64,000 bases of DNA from Austwickia sp. (lineage in GTDB: Bacteria; Actinomycetota; Actinomycetes; Actinomycetales; Dermatophilaceae): contig CP064985.1 in the NCBI GenBank assembly GCA_016699675.1, positions 2,976,001 to 3,040,000 on the forward strand, read 5' to 3'. Position numbers and translations under genes: made by a program. The notes beneath the pieces were generated by a model. It made no database searches. It had not been told where the DNA came from and saw nothing but the letters and a program-made list of their open reading frames with translations. Shown here one piece after another: positions 22,058 through 31,593 of the stretch (the first letter of the stretch is position 1; each line of letters begins with the position of its first letter).

Positions 22058-22623
22058 GCTCCTCCCCAGCCAACCCCGTGACGCCGGGCGTCCCCGCCGG
22101 CGTCCAGCCCCCGATCGAGGGCGCCCAGGCCCCCGCCGGCGTCGATCCACGGCTGTTCCGGCGGGTCTTCGGACGCTTCGCCACGGGCGTCACGGTCATC
22201 ACCACCACGGTCGGCGGCGTCGACCACGCGATGACCGCGAACTCGGTGACCTCCGTGTCGATCGAACCCCTCCAGGTGCTCGCCTGCGTGCACGTCGAGT
22301 CCCGCGTGCACGACGCCATCGTCGAGTCCGGCGTGTGGGGCGTGAGCATCCTGCCCGCGGGGGCCCGCGGCACCGCCGACTGGTTGGCGACGAAGGGCCG
22401 CCCGGTGCACGGCCAGCTCGACCGGATCCCGTTCACGCGAGGACCCGCGACCGACGTACCGCTGCTCACCGACGCCCTCGCGCGGCTGGAGTGCCGTACC
22501 GCCGCCGTCCATCCGGCCGGGGATCACGCGATCATCGTCGGCGAGGTCGTGGGCCTGGACGCCACGGACGACCCGGACGCGGCCCTGATCTTCTATCGCG
22601 GCGAATACCGGAGCCTGGATTGA
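22054..22623 (+). CDS. Flavin reductase-like FMN-binding protein
   Basis: A 189-aa protein of the flavin reductase-like split-barrel family. It supplies reduced flavin to monooxygenases or acts as an oxidoreductase itself. Motifs: FGRFATGVTVITT near residue 40, MTANSVTSVSIEP (FMN-binding), and a GEVV-x-G C-terminal strand. The N-terminal 30 residues are Pro/Ala-rich and probably disordered. Translational coupling to mshB (ATGA) is seen; no partner monooxygenase is near. Confidence 0.85.
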   Translation: MSSSPANPVTPGVPAGVQPPIEGAQAPAGVDPRLFRRVFGRFATGVTVITTTVGGVDHAMTANSVTSVSIEPLQVLACVHVESRVHDAIVESGVWGVSILPAGARGTADWLATKGRPVHGQLDRIPFTRGPATDVPLLTDALARLECRTAAVHPAGDHAIIVGEVVGLDATDDPDAALIFYRGEYRSLD

Positions 22624-22651
22624 TCCGGCGCGGCCTCGGGTTGCCGCGCGC

Positions 22652-24604
22652 ATGAAACCGAAGGGCAGCCCGGTCGTCCTGATCCTGATGATCGCCGCGT
22701 GCGGGCCGGCGTTCGCGTTGGGTACGGCGTTCGGTGCGGGCGCGGTCGCGATCATCGGGGCCTTCGTGGCGTTGTTCTCGCTGATCGCGTTTCTAGGTGG
22801 GCCGCTGCGCGCCGACGTACGCCTGATGGCCATCCTCGCGCCGGGCCTGCTGGTGGCGGCCGTCGGTCCCCGCCTGCTCAGTGTCCCGCTCGGCGGCCAT
22901 CGCGGCGACCGTGCTCATCGTGTTCGTGGGCGCGTTGCTGCCGCTGCGCGGGCCGCGGTACGCCGGAGTCGGTCAGGGCGTCGGCATGGCCACCCTGTTC
23001 TCCTATGCGTCCCTGGCCAGCGGACCCTTCGGCCCGGCGCAGCTGGTCGCCGCCGTTGCGGCGGGCCTCATCGTCGCGATGGCCTTGCGGCTGCTCTTCG
23101 GGACCGGCGATCCCCGCAAGGAGACCCGTGCCGCGATCGCCGCCGTCCTCGACGCGGATCCTCCCGACCTGACCGGCGCCTTCGCCACCTGGGCCGGTGA
23201 CGGCCGGCCGGTGTGCCTGGGACGGGCCCTGGAGGGCGCCGCACGGTATCGGCTGGGACTGCAGGAGGCGTCCCGGGAGTTGCGGGTCGGCGAGGACCCG
23301 GCGGCGACCGCGGCGGTCGAGGCGGTCGAGGCCCTGACCGAGCGGGCGGCCGAGGTTGCCCAACAGCTTCGGAGCAAGCCCCCGAAGCCGGGCAAGTCCG
23401 ACGCCAACGCCGACGCCGTGACCCAGCCGGGCGCTTCCGAGGCGGTGGCCGAGCCGAACACTGCCGTCGCTACGGCCGTGAGCGCCAGCGAGCACGCGGG
23501 GCCGGCTGCGGGGGAGGGCTCCGCGGGGCCCGACGAGGTGGGCGTGGCGGCACCGGAGGTGCGGACGGCTGGGGCGGGCCTCGACCAAGTTGAATCCGCG
23601 ACGGTCGACCGCGACGACTCCGCCGTCGCCCTGTCCGACGAGCAGCTGGCGACCCTGCGGGGGGCCCGCCGGCCGTTGCTGCGGACCCGCTCGATCCACC
23701 TGCGCCACGCGCTGCGCACCGCGCTCGGCATGCTCATCATGCTGGTGCTCACGGCGTGGTTCGGCCCGGGGGACCCCTTCGCCGCCACCGTGTTGTTAGC
23801 GGCGTTCTCGATCCTGCAGTCGAGCTGGGAAGCCTCCCTCGCCAAGGCCATGCCCCGGTTGACGGGGGTGCTCGTCGGGGCCGCGGTGGCGCTGGCCGTG
23901 ATGCTGCTCGCGCCGACGCCGCTGCTGATGGGACTCAGCCTCGCCGCCTTGGTCGTGGGCCTGTGGTTCATCACCGACAGACCCGCGATCGGGAACGGCT
24001 GCATGGTGCTCGTCTCGGTCGGGCTCAACGTGTCCAGCCGCCACCTGGACCCCGTGCGGTCGGTGCTCGAATACACGGGGCTGATGCTCGCCGCGGTGGT
24101 CGTCGGGCTGCTGGTGGGGTTCGCGGTCGTCCCCGCGTGGCGACCCGCGCCGCTGCGGCGTCGCATTCTGACCGCCTGGGAGGCAGCCGGAACCGCACTC
24201 GCGGCGATCGCCTCGGCGCAGGACCTGGAGTCTCGGGTGCACACGGCGCGGGAGGCGGCGGCCGCGCGCGCGGACCTGGCGCTGGACGGCGAGGACCTCG
24301 GCGGTGCGCTCGCCGAGTCGCTGGACCAGTACCGCGCCGCACTGTCGGACCTCACCCTCGTCGCACTGCAGCTGCGGCACTGACCCCAGGCCCTGGCGGA
24401 CCTGGTGCATGACGTCGAGCGCGGGCTCCCGGCCGGCACGGAGCCCCCAACGAGTCGCCTACGACGGCACGGGCGCTGGAGGATGCCGGCCGCGCGGGGG
24501 AGGGGCCGGAGGCTCTCTCGCGGGCGCTGCTCGTGGAGGCTCGTGCCGCCGCCGGGTCGCTGCTCGACGCCCTGCCCGACGAAGACCCGAAGCCCAGGCG
24601 TTGA
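22652..24604 (+). pseudogene. Degraded FUSC-family membrane protein gene (aromatic-acid exporter type)
   Basis: Conceptually about 650 aa. The first hydrophobic block (22652 to about 22890, MKPKGSPVVLILMIAACG...) is in one frame. The second block and the C-terminal FUSC-like helices (RSIHLRHALRTALGMLIML ... FAATVLLAAFSILQSSWE) are in another, requiring a shift near 22885-22900. The main frame stops at TGA 24381-24383, yet coding-like sequence continues (PQALADLVHDVERG). A base is then missing in the C-run at 24444-24448, after which the frame ends at 24604. Three lesions argue for a pseudogene unless the assembly is faulty. The central 100 residues are Ala/Glu/Pro-rich. Confidence 0.75.
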
Positions 24605-24733
24605 CACCCTCCGCGGGCGCCGCGAAAAAAGCGTGGAAAAAGGTCAGGCCCGGCGCGCCGTCGACTCCCACGCGAGCGCCCGCACCGCTAGGGTGAAGCC
24701 TGGCGTCAGACCAGCTCAGGAGGATCGATCCCA

Positions 24734-25054
24734 ATGACGTATGTCATCGCCCAGCCGTGTGTCGACGTGAAGGACAAGGCCTGCATCGAGGAGTGTCCCG
24801 TCGACTGCATCTACGAAGGCGACCGCACCCTCTACATCCACCCCGACGAGTGCGTCGACTGCGGCGCTTGCGAGCCGGTGTGCCCGACCGAGGCCATCTT
24901 CTACGAGGACGACGTCCCGGAGCAGTGGTCCGACTTCACGGCCGCCAACGTCGAGTTCTTCGAGGACCTGGGCAGCCCTGGTGGCGCCGCCAAGCTCGGC
25001 CGCACCGGCAAAGACCACCCGCTGATCGCGGCGCTCCCCCCGCAGGGCGAGTGA
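24734..25054 (+). CDS. fdxA: 7Fe ferredoxin
   Basis: A 106-aa soluble electron carrier. The first cluster site CVDVKDKACIEECPVDC is of the 3Fe-4S/4Fe-4S type and the second is CVDCGACEPVCP; this is the FdxA/FdxC layout of actinomycetes. The start has AGGAGGATCGATCCC upstream. Its TGA overlaps the GTG of dapC (GTGA), an arrangement conserved in mycobacteria, although the functional reason for pairing ferredoxin with a diaminopimelate enzyme is not clear. Confidence 0.95.
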   Translation: MTYVIAQPCVDVKDKACIEECPVDCIYEGDRTLYIHPDECVDCGACEPVCPTEAIFYEDDVPEQWSDFTAANVEFFEDLGSPGGAAKLGRTGKDHPLIAALPPQGE

Positions 25055-26343
25055 CCGACGCGGCGAAACCGGCGGGCGGGACGCGCGAGAGCGCGGTCCC
25101 GCCCGCCGGTCGTTTGCCCGGCGGGCGGCCAGCCGCCGATGCCTCGGGCGGGCGCGGCGCCGGGCGGCTCGCCCTGCCCGACTTCCCGTGGGACACCCTC
25201 ACGCCGTACAAGGCCCGCGCCGCGGATCACCCCGGCGGCCTCGTCGACCTGTCGGTGGGGACTCCCGTGGACCCGACCCCGGACGTCGTACGGCGTGCGC
25301 TCATCGGGGCCGCCGACGCCCCGGGCTACCCGCAGACTTACGGCACGGCGCCGCTACGGGAGGCGGTGGCGGCGTGGTTCGCGCGGCGCCGCGGGGTTCC
25401 GGACGTGGATCCCGCGGGAGTGCTGCCGACGATCGGGAGCAAGGAGCTGGTGGCCTGGCTGCCCACGCTGCTCGGGCTGGGCCCGGGGGATGCCGTGGCG
25501 TTCCCGTCGGTGGCCTACCCGACGTACGACGTGGGGGCCCGCCTCGCCGGCGCGACCCCGGTGCCGTTCGCGGGGCTGACCGAGCTGGGTCCGGTCGGCG
25601 CCGCGACGGCGCCGCGCCTGATCTGGGTCAACAGCCCCGGCAACCCGACCGGCAAGGTCCTGGGGGTGGCGCACCTGCGCAAGGTCGTGGAGTGGGCCCG
25701 CGCCCGCGGGGCGATCGTGGTCAGCGACGAGTGCTACGCGGAGCTGGACTGGCGCGCCGAGAGCCCGGACGCCCCGGAGGCCCCGGACAACGCTGGCGGC
25801 TCGGCTGCGGCGCCCCGTCCCGCCGGCGCGCCGGGGTCGGTGCCGAGCCTGCTCGACCCTCGGGTGTGCGGCGGGGACCACACCGGGTTGCTGGCGTGTT
25901 ACTCGCTGAGCAAGCAGAGCAACCTCGCCGGCTATCGCGCGGCGTTCCTCGCCGGCGACCCGGCGCTCGTGGCGGACATCCTGGAGGTGCGCAAGCACGC
26001 CGGGATGATGATGCCCTGGCCAGTCCAGGAGGCCATGCGGGTGGCCCTCGGCGACGACGTCCACGTCGCGGAGCAGCGGGAGCGGTACGCCGCCCGTCGG
26101 GCCACGCTGTTGCCCGCGCTGGAGGCGGCCGGCTTCCGGATCGAGGATTCCGAGGCGGGGCTGTACCTGTGGGGTACCCGCGACGAGGACTGCTGGGACA
26201 GCGTGGGCTGGCTCGCCGACCGGGGGATCCTGGCGGCGCCGGGGTCCTTCTACGGGCCGCGCTCGGGGCGGTTCGTGCGGGTGGCCCTCACAGCATCCGA
26301 CGAGCGCATCGCCGCTGCGGCAGACCGCCTGTCGTCGCGCTAG
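25051..26343 (+). CDS. dapC: Succinyldiaminopimelate transaminase DapC
   Basis: PLP aminotransferase of 430 aa in the succinylase branch of lysine/meso-diaminopimelate synthesis. It amino-transfers N-succinyl-2-amino-6-ketopimelate. Visible blocks are DFPWDTLTPYKARA, the NSPGNPTGK loop, and the lysine site YSLSKQSNLAGYR. The first 45 residues form a Gly/Pro-rich extension absent from most homologues. A disordered insertion follows CYAELDWRAE. The GTG at 25051 overlaps the ferredoxin stop. It fits with dapD and dapE downstream. Confidence 0.92.
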   Translation: MTDAAKPAGGTRESAVPPAGRLPGGRPAADASGGRGAGRLALPDFPWDTLTPYKARAADHPGGLVDLSVGTPVDPTPDVVRRALIGAADAPGYPQTYGTAPLREAVAAWFARRRGVPDVDPAGVLPTIGSKELVAWLPTLLGLGPGDAVAFPSVAYPTYDVGARLAGATPVPFAGLTELGPVGAATAPRLIWVNSPGNPTGKVLGVAHLRKVVEWARARGAIVVSDECYAELDWRAESPDAPEAPDNAGGSAAAPRPAGAPGSVPSLLDPRVCGGDHTGLLACYSLSKQSNLAGYRAAFLAGDPALVADILEVRKHAGMMMPWPVQEAMRVALGDDVHVAEQRERYAARRATLLPALEAAGFRIEDSEAGLYLWGTRDEDCWDSVGWLADRGILAAPGSFYGPRSGRFVRVALTASDERIAAAADRLSSR

Positions 26344-26373
26344 CTGTGACGCCCAGGCGCAGCTAGCCCCCCA

Positions 26374-26549
26374 ACTGCCGCCCCATTTCCCGGGCACTTG
26401 CCCGCACTGGCGCCCATTTCCCGGGCGCTACCCCCCCTACTGCCGCCCGGTTCCGCGACTGGCGCCCTTTTTCCCTTACTGGCGCCCGGCTTCAAGGAGG
26501 GCGGCAGTGGGGGGAAGAGGGCGCCAGTGCGGGGAAAGAGGGCGCCAGT
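26374..26549. repeat. Inverted-repeat array of a 10-bp unit between convergent genes
   Basis: ACTGSCGCCC occurs five times forward (26374, 26406, 26439, 26458, 26478) and its complement GGGCGSCAGT three times (26499, 26519, 26540), with spacings of about 32 or 20 bases. The segments 26458-26487 and 26519-26549 can pair as an imperfect stem of about 30 bp around a 31-base loop. The array fills the spacer between dapC (+) and the next minus-strand gene and could act as a bidirectional terminator. Confidence 0.85.
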
Positions 26550-26629
26550 GCGAGGCTTCGGGCTCCGTCGATGTGTCAGCCGTGCACCAGAGTCATGCGC
26601 TTCGGCTGGTGCGCCAGAAACCGTGCGGC

Positions 26630-27595
26630 TCAGCGGTGCACCAGCGTGATCCGTACGGCGGTGTCGGCGGCCTCTTCGCTGGCGGCCGCCCAGGCCAGTG
26701 ACTCTTCGGTGGTGGTGCGGCGCCAGACCCGCGAGCCCAGTCGCACCTCGGCCACGCCCAGGTCGTCGGCACCGGCGACCGCCCAGGCCGCGGCGGTGGC
26801 GGCCGCCCGCCGGGTACGCGCCTGAAGGACGATCGCCCCATCCACGGCGTCGGCCGCCAGCCCGGCCTCGGTTTCGAGCTGGGCGCGGACCTGCTGGGCG
26901 CTCGGTCCGGTCGCGGCGTCCTTGAGGCGGCATCCCACCGCCTCGGGCCGGAGGCCGGTGAGCGCCTCGGCGTACGCCGCCGCCTCCGTCTCGTGCTGCG
27001 CGTACGCATGCGGCGCCCCGCTGAGCTGCACCTTTTGGGCGGCCTCGGTGAGCGGCAGCGTTTGCCAGCCCGGGACCTTGACCAGCCCGTCGTAGAACTT
27101 GCCCGCCGCGTACACGGGGTTGCGGATCTGCGCCGGGGTGCCCCAGCCCTGGCTCGGTCGCTGTTGGAACAGGCCCACCGAGTCGCGATCGCCGTCGGGA
27201 AGGTTGCGGAGCTTGGATTCCTGCATGGCTGTCGCGATGGCGATGGTCGCGGCCCGAGGGGGCAGGTCGCGCCGGGTGGCGATCGCGGCGATGGTGGCGG
27301 CGTGCCGGGCCTGCTCGGGGGTGAGGTCGAAGACGCTCCCGGACGCGTTGGTGAACGTGCACCGCGGCGGGCCACCGAGCCCCGGATCGAGAAACCGGCT
27401 GACGGCGATGCCGAGCGCCGCGACCAGCACCAGGGCGCCGAGCGCCGCGATGACGCTGCGCCACCGTGCGGAATGTTCGCGGCGGACGCCCTTGCGAGCG
27501 CCGCGCCGTCGCGCTTTCGCCGCGGAGGGCCTCTTCCGAGCAGGCACTGAGGGCGTACGTCGTGGCCCGCCGCGACTGGCGTCAATCGGGGGCAT
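26630..27595 (-). CDS. Membrane-anchored protein with lysozyme-like domain
   Basis: A 321-aa protein. A basic N-terminus of about 45 residues precedes one membrane helix (SVIAALGALVLVAALGIAVS). The extracytoplasmic part contains AATIAIATAMQESKLRNL followed by GLFQQRPSQGWG and Y-A-A-G-K-F-Y, the pattern of lytic-transglycosylase/lysozyme-like folds with the catalytic Glu in QES. Many actinomycetes carry such proteins with no proven activity. The stop is followed by the inverted-repeat array. The ATG at 27595 lies 5 bases downstream of the dapD stop, so the two are co-transcribed. Confidence 0.8.
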   Translation of the reverse strand: MPPIDASRGGPRRTPSVPARKRPSAAKARRRGARKGVRREHSARWRSVIAALGALVLVAALGIAVSRFLDPGLGGPPRCTFTNASGSVFDLTPEQARHAATIAAIATRRDLPPRAATIAIATAMQESKLRNLPDGDRDSVGLFQQRPSQGWGTPAQIRNPVYAAGKFYDGLVKVPGWQTLPLTEAAQKVQLSGAPHAYAQHETEAAAYAEALTGLRPEAVGCRLKDAATGPSAQQVRAQLETEAGLAADAVDGAIVLQARTRRAAATAAAWAVAGADDLGVAEVRLGSRVWRRTTTEESLAWAAASEEAADTAVRITLVHR

Positions 27596-27600
27596 GCAGC

Positions 27601-28539
27601 TCAGTCGTTGGCGTGCAGCGCCGAGTTGAGCGTGATGCCGTGGCCGTCGCGGGCCCGGGCCTCGACGGCGCCGGTGACGGAGTTGCGCAGGAACAGCAGG
27701 TTGTCCTGTCCGGACAGCTCCCGGGCCTTGACGACGCGCCCGTCCGCCAACGTGACCTTGGTGCCCGCGGTGACGTACAGGCCCGCCTCGACGACGCAGT
27801 CGTCGCCGAGGGCGATACCGATGCCCGCCTCCGCACCGACCAGGCACCGGCGTCCGATGCGGACCCGCTCCGTGCCACCACCGGACAGGGTGCCCATCGT
27901 GGAGGCCCCGCCGCCGATGTCGGAGCCGTCATCGACGACCACACCCTGGCTGATCCGGCCCTCGACCATGGAGTGGCCCAGGGTGCCCGCGTTGAAGTTC
28001 ACGAAGCCCTCGTGCATCACGGTGGTGCCTTCGGCGAGGTGGGCGCCGAGCCGGACGCGGTCGGCGTCGGCGATCCGTACCCCGCCGGGCACCACGTAGT
28101 CGACCATCCGCGGGAACTTGTCGACGCCGTAGACGGCGACCGGACCCTCGGCGCGCAGCCGCGCCCGCGTCGCCTCGAAGCCCTCGGGGGAGCACGGGCC
28201 ACCGGAGGTCCACACGACGTTGGGAAGCACCCCGAAGATGCCGTCGAGGTTGACCGTGTTGGGTGCCGCGAGGCGATGGCTGAGCAGGTGCAGCCGCAAA
28301 TAGGCGTCGGCGGTGTCGGCGGGTGCGGCGTCCAGGTCGATGGTGGTGAGCTGGAAGGACATGCGTACGCCGCGGCGCGGGTCGGCCTTCTCCAGCGCGG
28401 CCAGGTCGGCGGGCACCGCGTGCGTGCTCTGGGTGGGCGGCTCGCCAAGCGCGGGGTCCGGATACCAGGTGTCCAGGACCGTGCCCTCGTCGGTGATCGT
28501 CGCCAGTCCCCATCCCCAGGCGGTGCGCTGCGTGCTCAT
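27601..28539 (-). CDS. dapD: Tetrahydrodipicolinate N-succinyltransferase
   Basis: A 312-aa acyltransferase of the left-handed beta-helix (hexapeptide) class that succinylates tetrahydrodipicolinate in lysine/DAP synthesis. The actinomycete-type DapD shows RMSFQLTTIDLD, GVLPNVVWTSGGP, MHEGFVNFNAGTLG and SDIGGGASTMGTLSGGG. The ATG at 28539 begins MSTQRTAWGWGL. It is followed closely by the lysozyme-like protein gene. Its pathway partners dapC and dapE are within 3 kb on the other strand. Confidence 0.95.
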   Translation of the reverse strand: MSTQRTAWGWGLATITDEGTVLDTWYPDPALGEPPTQSTHAVPADLAALEKADPRRGVRMSFQLTTIDLDAAPADTADAYLRLHLLSHRLAAPNTVNLDGIFGVLPNVVWTSGGPCSPEGFEATRARLRAEGPVAVYGVDKFPRMVDYVVPGGVRIADADRVRLGAHLAEGTTVMHEGFVNFNAGTLGHSMVEGRISQGVVVDDGSDIGGGASTMGTLSGGGTERVRIGRRCLVGAEAGIGIALGDDCVVEAGLYVTAGTKVTLADGRVVKARELSGQDNLLFLRNSVTGAVEARARDGHGITLNSALHAND

Positions 28540-28732
28540 GCAGACACCCTAGGCGAGCCCTGCCGGTGCGCCGGGGCACAGTCCGAGCGGCGGATCACCA
28601 GCAGGTCATGGGCGAGCACGGTGCCCTGGTGAGCGGCCGCCCGAGGTCGCAAGGGCGAAGGCAGTTAACGGCGAGGCGTCATCTGAACGGCGCGGAGTTG
28701 TACGAGCGTCCTGGTCGCGCCATCATGCCGTT

Positions 28733-29053
28733 ATGTCCTCGGTCTGGCGGTACCTCATGCTCGCGGCGGCGCCGTCCGCGGCCTTCCTGGCGGCCCAGAA
28801 GGCGCTGGAGGCGATCGCCAGCTACGACTCCCACGGACCCCGCCGGCCCACGCCCACCCGAGAGTTCCTGACCGCGGCCATCGACCGGCTGCAGGCCGAG
28901 TACGACGACCTCAAGGCCCGCCAGCCCGCGGCCAAGGCCCACAAGCTGGAGGCCGCCGCACTGGCACTGGAGGACGCCAAGAACAACCTGTTCCGGCACG
29001 ACGTCGCGGCCTCGCTCACCAGCGACGCGGGATCGTCCGTCCCCCGGGCGTGA
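28733..29053 (+). CDS. Hypothetical small helical protein
   Basis: A 106-aa protein with an N-terminal hydrophobic segment (YLMLAAAPSAAFLAAQKAL) and a charged, heptad-like region (ATAIDRLQAEYDDLKARQ to LALEDAKNN). Third-position GC is high and amino-acid use looks natural, but no family is recognised. The last 38 bases overlap the stop end of the convergent C39-like gene. It could be a membrane-associated coiled-coil protein. The call rests on coding character only. Confidence 0.5.
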   Translation: MSSVWRYLMLAAAPSAAFLAAQKALEAIASYDSHGPRRPTPTREFLTAAIDRLQAEYDDLKARQPAAKAHKLEAAALALEDAKNNLFRHDVAASLTSDAGSSVPRA

Positions 29054-30416
29054 TGCCCACCCGCGGCGCGGAGGGGGCCGGCGGCAGGGGCGTCTGGGGC
29101 GGCGTCGGCGCGCGGCTCGGCCGCACCACGTACGCCGTACGGCCCGAGTTCGCCCACGCCCGCTCGAACTGGCCGCGCTGATAGACCGCGCGCACCCGCG
29201 CGTTGCTGGCGACGAGATGCGAGGCGGGGTCGTTGACCACGGGGTTGCCCGCCGCGTCGAAGCCGACCAACACCATCAGGTGCCCGTCGGTGTCGTAGCC
29301 GGACCCGGTCAGCTGATCGGCCGTGAAGGACAGCGAAACCCCCAGCGGCACCCCGTCCCGGATGAACGCCTCGGCGGCGGCCAGGTCGGCAAGGCGGGTC
29401 ACGTACCCCTCCAGCGGCACCCCCGCCGCCGTCCGCGTCGCCGCGTACGCCGTGTTGAACGGCCAGTTCCCCGTCCCGCCGTACGCCGCGTCGTAGACCC
29501 GCCGAGCCGCGAGGTCCACCTGCCCGTCCACGGGCGGGACGACCCAGGCCCGCTCGGCGGCGCTCGGCCCGGCCCGCCAGTAGTCCAGCAGCATCGCCGT
29601 CGTCGTCGCCGAACACCACGACTCCCCGCCGCCGCCCCACTGCGGGTAGTGCCCGGCGTGCACCTCCTGGGAGAGCGACGGTACGTCGAGCGTGGCCACT
29701 GTCCCGCCGAAGGCGCTGGTCGGCTCATTCATCGAGCCCGCCGTCGGCACCGCGCTGGCCATCGCGCCCGCGAGCCGCAGCGCCGGGCTGGCGGTCGTGC
29801 CGGCGCGGCGCAGCAGGTTCGCCCGCAGTTGCCAGGAGCGGAATGCCGCCCCCCCGCCGGTCATCAGCGTGTCGGTCGCGACCGACGCCCCGGCGGCGCG
29901 CTGGCCCGCCACGCTGGCCCGCGTGATCGCCCCGCCCTCGGCGACGTCGGCCGCACACCAGCGGCCCATCACGAACCACGCGGTGGGCGCCCCGCTGGCG
30001 TCGAGCCCCCGGATCAGGATCTCCACCCAGGTGCCCGGCGGCGTGTCCGCGTTCCATGACGCGATTAGCTCCGTCCACGCGAATCCCGGCGTCACGGCCG
30101 GACTCTCCCAGGTGGCGACGTCGTACCGGACCGCTCCCGCGCCCCCGCCCCACGGGTCGGCGTAGTCGCGGGGGCCGAGGGGGCTGCCGATTCGTACGCC
30201 GGCCGGGGTGACCACCGTGCCCCCGAGGCGGCCGGCGCCCACGTCGGCGGGGCGCCAGAAGCGCTCGGCGATCTGCCGGGGCACCGCCGCGGCCTGGGCG
30301 CGCCCGGCCAAGGGCAGCAGACTGAGGCCGGCCAACCCGCCCAGCACGGCGCGCCGACTTGGGGTGCCTACGATGCCCGCTCGGTGACGCGAGCGGGTGA
30401 AGCTGCCGGACATCAT
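29016..30416 (-). CDS. Tat-exported C39-like (Peptidase_C39_2) protein
   Basis: A 466-aa secreted protein. The N-terminus has a twin-arginine signal (SRRAVLGGLAGLSLLPLAG, cleavage near AQA-AAVP). The C-terminal half holds a papain-like Peptidase_C39_2 core: catalytic Cys in ESWCSATTTAMLLDYW, His in DGHLMVLVGF, and Asn/Asp in NPVVNDPAS. The central part looks like a beta-sandwich. These proteins are common in actinomycetes with unknown substrates. GGAGG precedes the double ATG at 30416. It is divergent from dapE. Confidence 0.87.
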   Translation of the reverse strand: MMSGSFTRSRHRAGIVGTPSRRAVLGGLAGLSLLPLAGRAQAAAVPRQIAERFWRPADVGAGRLGGTVVTPAGVRIGSPLGPRDYADPWGGGAGAVRYDVATWESPAVTPGFAWTELIASWNADTPPGTWVEILIRGLDASGAPTAWFVMGRWCAADVAEGGAITRASVAGQRAAGASVATDTLMTGGGAAFRSWQLRANLLRRAGTTASPALRLAGAMASAVPTAGSMNEPTSAFGGTVATLDVPSLSQEVHAGHYPQWGGGGESWCSATTTAMLLDYWRAGPSAAERAWVVPPVDGQVDLAARRVYDAAYGGTGNWPFNTAYAATRTAAGVPLEGYVTRLADLAAAEAFIRDGVPLGVSLSFTADQLTGSGYDTDGHLMVLVGFDAAGNPVVNDPASHLVASNARVRAVYQRGQFERAWANSGRTAYVVRPSRAPTPPQTPLPPAPSAPRVGITPGGRTIPRRW

Positions 30417-30501
30417 GCTCCCTCCGGCCGAATTCGCCAGTCCGGCAACGATACCCGCTGGGCCTTCGAGGGGCCCCCGGGCTCGGGCTACGGTTGCCGA
30501 C

Positions 30502-31593
30502 ATGAGCACCCCCACCGCGCCCGACCTGGACCTCACCCTCGACGTGGTCGCCCTGACGGCCGCGATCTGCGACGTCCCCTCGGTGAGCGGCGACGAGGCG
30601 CCCCTGGCGGACGCCGTGGAGGCGGCCCTGCGAGGGCTCGGCCACCTGAGTGTCGACCGCATCGGCAACGTCGTCATCGCGCGGACGTCACTCGGGCGCA
30701 GCGAGCGGGTGCTGCTCGCCGGACACCTCGACACCGTGCCGCTGACCGATCCGCCCAACCTGCCCACCCGGCGGCAGGACGGCGCCGATGGCCCTGAGCT
30801 GTGGGGCCGTGGGACCGTCGACATGAAGGGCGGCGTGGCGGTGCAGCTTCGCCTCGCCGCCGAGCTGCCGGCGTCGAACCGCGATGTCACCTATGTCTTC
30901 TACGACTGCGAGGAGGTCGAGTCGGCCCGCAACGGCCTGGGCCACGTCGTCGCCTCCCACCCCGACCTGCTCGCCGCCGACTTCGCCGTCCTGCTGGAGC
31001 CGACCCGCGCGGAAGTGGAGGGCGGCTGCAAGGGCACCCTGCGGGTGCGGCTGAGCACGACCGGGGTGGCCGCCCACTCCGGCCGACCGTGGATGGGGGA
31101 CAACGCGGTCCACAAGCTCGCCCCCGCGCTGGCGACGCTCGCGGGCTACCAGGCCCGGGTCGTCGACGTCGACGGGCTCACCTATCACGAGGGGATGTCC
31201 GCCGTCGGGATCAGCGGTGGGGGCGGCAACAATGTCATCCCCGACGTGGCCGCGCTGCTGGTCAACTACCGGTTCGCGCCGGACCTGACGGGGGAGCAGG
31301 CGGTGACGCACGTGCGCGAGGTGTTCGACGGGTACGCCGTCGAGGTCGTGGACCTGGCCGACGGCGCCCGGCCGGGCCTGGATCGGCCCGCCGCCCGAGA
31401 CTTCGTCACCGCGCTCGACGTACCGGTCTCCGCGAAGGAGGGCTGGACCGACGTCGCGAGGTTCGCCGCGCTCGGCGTACCGGCGGTGAACTTCGGCCCC
31501 GGCGACCCCCTGCTCGCCCACAAGGACGACGAACGGGTGCCGCTGGCGCAGTTGCGGGAAGCCGAGGCGGCACTGCTGCGCTGGCTGTCCTGA
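30502..31593 (+). CDS. dapE: Succinyl-diaminopimelate desuccinylase
   Basis: A 363-aa M20-family zinc hydrolase that releases succinate to give LL-DAP, the step after DapC. Ligands are visible: H75 and D77 (AGHLDTVP), D107 (GRGTVDMKGG), the catalytic/bridging E137-E138 (YDCEEVES) and E163-region (LLEPTRAEVEGG). The dimerisation lid region carries GVAAHSGRPWMGDNAVHK. The ATG at 30502 is chosen over upstream in-frame codons because the conserved part starts there. Confidence 0.94.
   Translation: MSTPTAPDLDLTLDVVALTAAICDVPSVSGDEAPLADAVEAALRGLGHLSVDRIGNVVIARTSLGRSERVLLAGHLDTVPLTDPPNLPTRRQDGADGPELWGRGTVDMKGGVAVQLRLAAELPASNRDVTYVFYDCEEVESARNGLGHVVASHPDLLAADFAVLLEPTRAEVEGGCKGTLRVRLSTTGVAAHSGRPWMGDNAVHKLAPALATLAGYQARVVDVDGLTYHEGMSAVGISGGGGNNVIPDVAALLVNYRFAPDLTGEQAVTHVREVFDGYAVEVVDLADGARPGLDRPAARDFVTALDVPVSAKEGWTDVARFAALGVPAVNFGPGDPLLAHKDDERVPLAQLREAEAALLRWLS

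Noticed and set aside
20105..22150. Long minus-strand frame extending ppk2 upstream
   Set aside because: The extra N-terminal 380 residues are antisense to mshB and share nothing with PPK2; the start is placed at 21001.
26374..26549. CRISPR-like array
   Set aside because: The repeated unit is only 10 bases, occurs in both orientations and spacers are 10-22 bases with repeated content; no cas genes are present.
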